Origin: an uncultured Chloroflexaceae bacterium
GTDB lineage: Bacteria > Chloroflexota > Chloroflexia > Chloroflexales > Chloroflexaceae
Direction of reading: 5' to 3'
NCBI GenBank assembly: GCA_937141995.1
Contig: CAKZQX010000921.1
Coordinates: 1 to 5,443, forward strand
DNA: 5,443 bases
Part shown: positions 4,973 to 5,443 of the stretch, piece by piece
Layout: every line of letters starts with the position of its first letter
Position numbering within the stretch: position 1 is the first letter of the stretch
The notes under the pieces: model-generated
What the model was told of the DNA's origin: nothing
The model's database searches: none
The model's input: only the letters and a program-made list of their open reading frames with translations
Position numbers and translations under genes: made by a program

Positions 4973-5440
4973 ATGCCCCGGCTTGACCGGCTCGATCACA
5001 AAATCATCGCCATATTGCAGGAGAATGCCCGCCTGACCAATAGCGAAGTCGCGGAACTGGTTGGCAGCAGCGAGCCAACCGTGCGTCGGCGCATCGACCG
5101 GCTCGTCCGCGAAGATGTAATCAAAATTGTTGCGGTTGCGACGCCATTTCAACTGGGCTACAACGTGGTGGCGATCCTGGGCATCCAGATCGATCAGGGC
5201 TACCTGCAGCAGATCGAGACCGCGCTGCTGGCAATGCCGGAGATCCGTTTTGCCGGGATCACGCTGGGCAGCTATGATCTGGTGGCCGAAGCCTGGTTTC
5301 AGAGCAACGCTGAGTTGCTGACCTTCCTGACCGGCCGCCTGAGCGCGATCCCCGGCATCAAGCGTACCGAGTCGCTGCAGGTGCTAAAAATGCTCAAGTA
5401 TGCCTATGATTGGGGCACACAGCCCTCGGCCAGGGTATAA
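4973..5440 (+). CDS. Lrp/AsnC-family transcriptional regulator
   Basis: This 155-residue DNA-binding protein has the standard length and two-domain layout of the Lrp/AsnC family. An N-terminal winged helix-turn-helix spans about residues 4-52: LDHKIIAILQENARLTNSEVA, with the recognition helix around SSEPTVRRRIDRL (32-44). A linker strand leads to a C-terminal RAM (ligand-binding and oligomer) domain at about 62-142, with the typical GSYDLVAEA segment at 99-107, where effectors bind in relatives. The gene is divergent from the gdmH operon and shares its control region, which holds two matching palindromes, so it is the likely regulator of the operon and of itself. The effector is unknown; guanidine, arginine, urea or another nitrogen compound are possible. 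The start is set by the ribosome site and by the promoter position. The family is firm; the target is an inference. Confidence 0.93.
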   Translation: MPRLDRLDHKIIAILQENARLTNSEVAELVGSSEPTVRRRIDRLVREDVIKIVAVATPFQLGYNVVAILGIQIDQGYLQQIETALLAMPEIRFAGITLGSYDLVAEAWFQSNAELLTFLTGRLSAIPGIKRTESLQVLKMLKYAYDWGTQPSARV

Positions 5441-5443
5441 CTT

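Overview
The window reads as a compact bacterial guanidine uptake and hydrolysis locus. Six genes run leftwards on the minus strand from about 4645 to beyond the left edge: an arginase-family hydrolase that best fits nickel-dependent guanidine hydrolase (GdmH), a HypA-like and a HypB-like nickel chaperone (GhaA and GhaB types), then the lipoprotein, permease and ATPase of a nitrate/sulfonate/taurine-type ABC importer. One divergent gene on the plus strand (4973-5440) encodes an Lrp/AsnC-family regulator. From memory, the Synechocystis genes sll1077-sll1082 have the same order (gdmH, two hyp-like genes, ABC transporter); this was not checked by a search.

Layout. 1-302: start of the ATPase gene, cut by the window edge. 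323-1180: permease. 1190-2263: binding lipoprotein. 2301-3032: HypB-like GTPase. 3079-3450: HypA-like zinc protein. 3464-4645: hydrolase. The gaps between these genes are 9 to 46 bases and each gene has a plausible ribosome site, so they look like one operon. The 327 bases between hydrolase and regulator (4646-4972) hold two divergent near-consensus sigma-70 promoters, two copies of a 15-bp palindrome 31 bp apart that I propose as the operator of the regulator, a further inverted repeat around the operon promoter, and a leader of about 200 nt that can fold into a long-range helix closing three hairpins directly before the hydrolase ribosome site.

How it would work together. The lipoprotein captures a small substrate, most likely guanidinium, and the permease and ATPase import it. 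The HypA/HypB-like pair delivers Ni2+ to the hydrolase, which splits guanidine into ammonia and urea. The regulator probably represses its own gene and may activate or repress the operon. Urease and hydrogenase genes are not seen here, so the chaperones are best read as dedicated to the hydrolase.

Organism. The sequence is fairly GC-rich, with consensus-like sigma-70 promoters and Shine-Dalgarno sites. The binding protein is a lipoprotein with a long Thr/Ser/Glu/Ala-rich linker, common where binding proteins are membrane-tethered, as in Chloroflexota and Gram-positives. A Chloroflexota member is my best guess, with low certainty.
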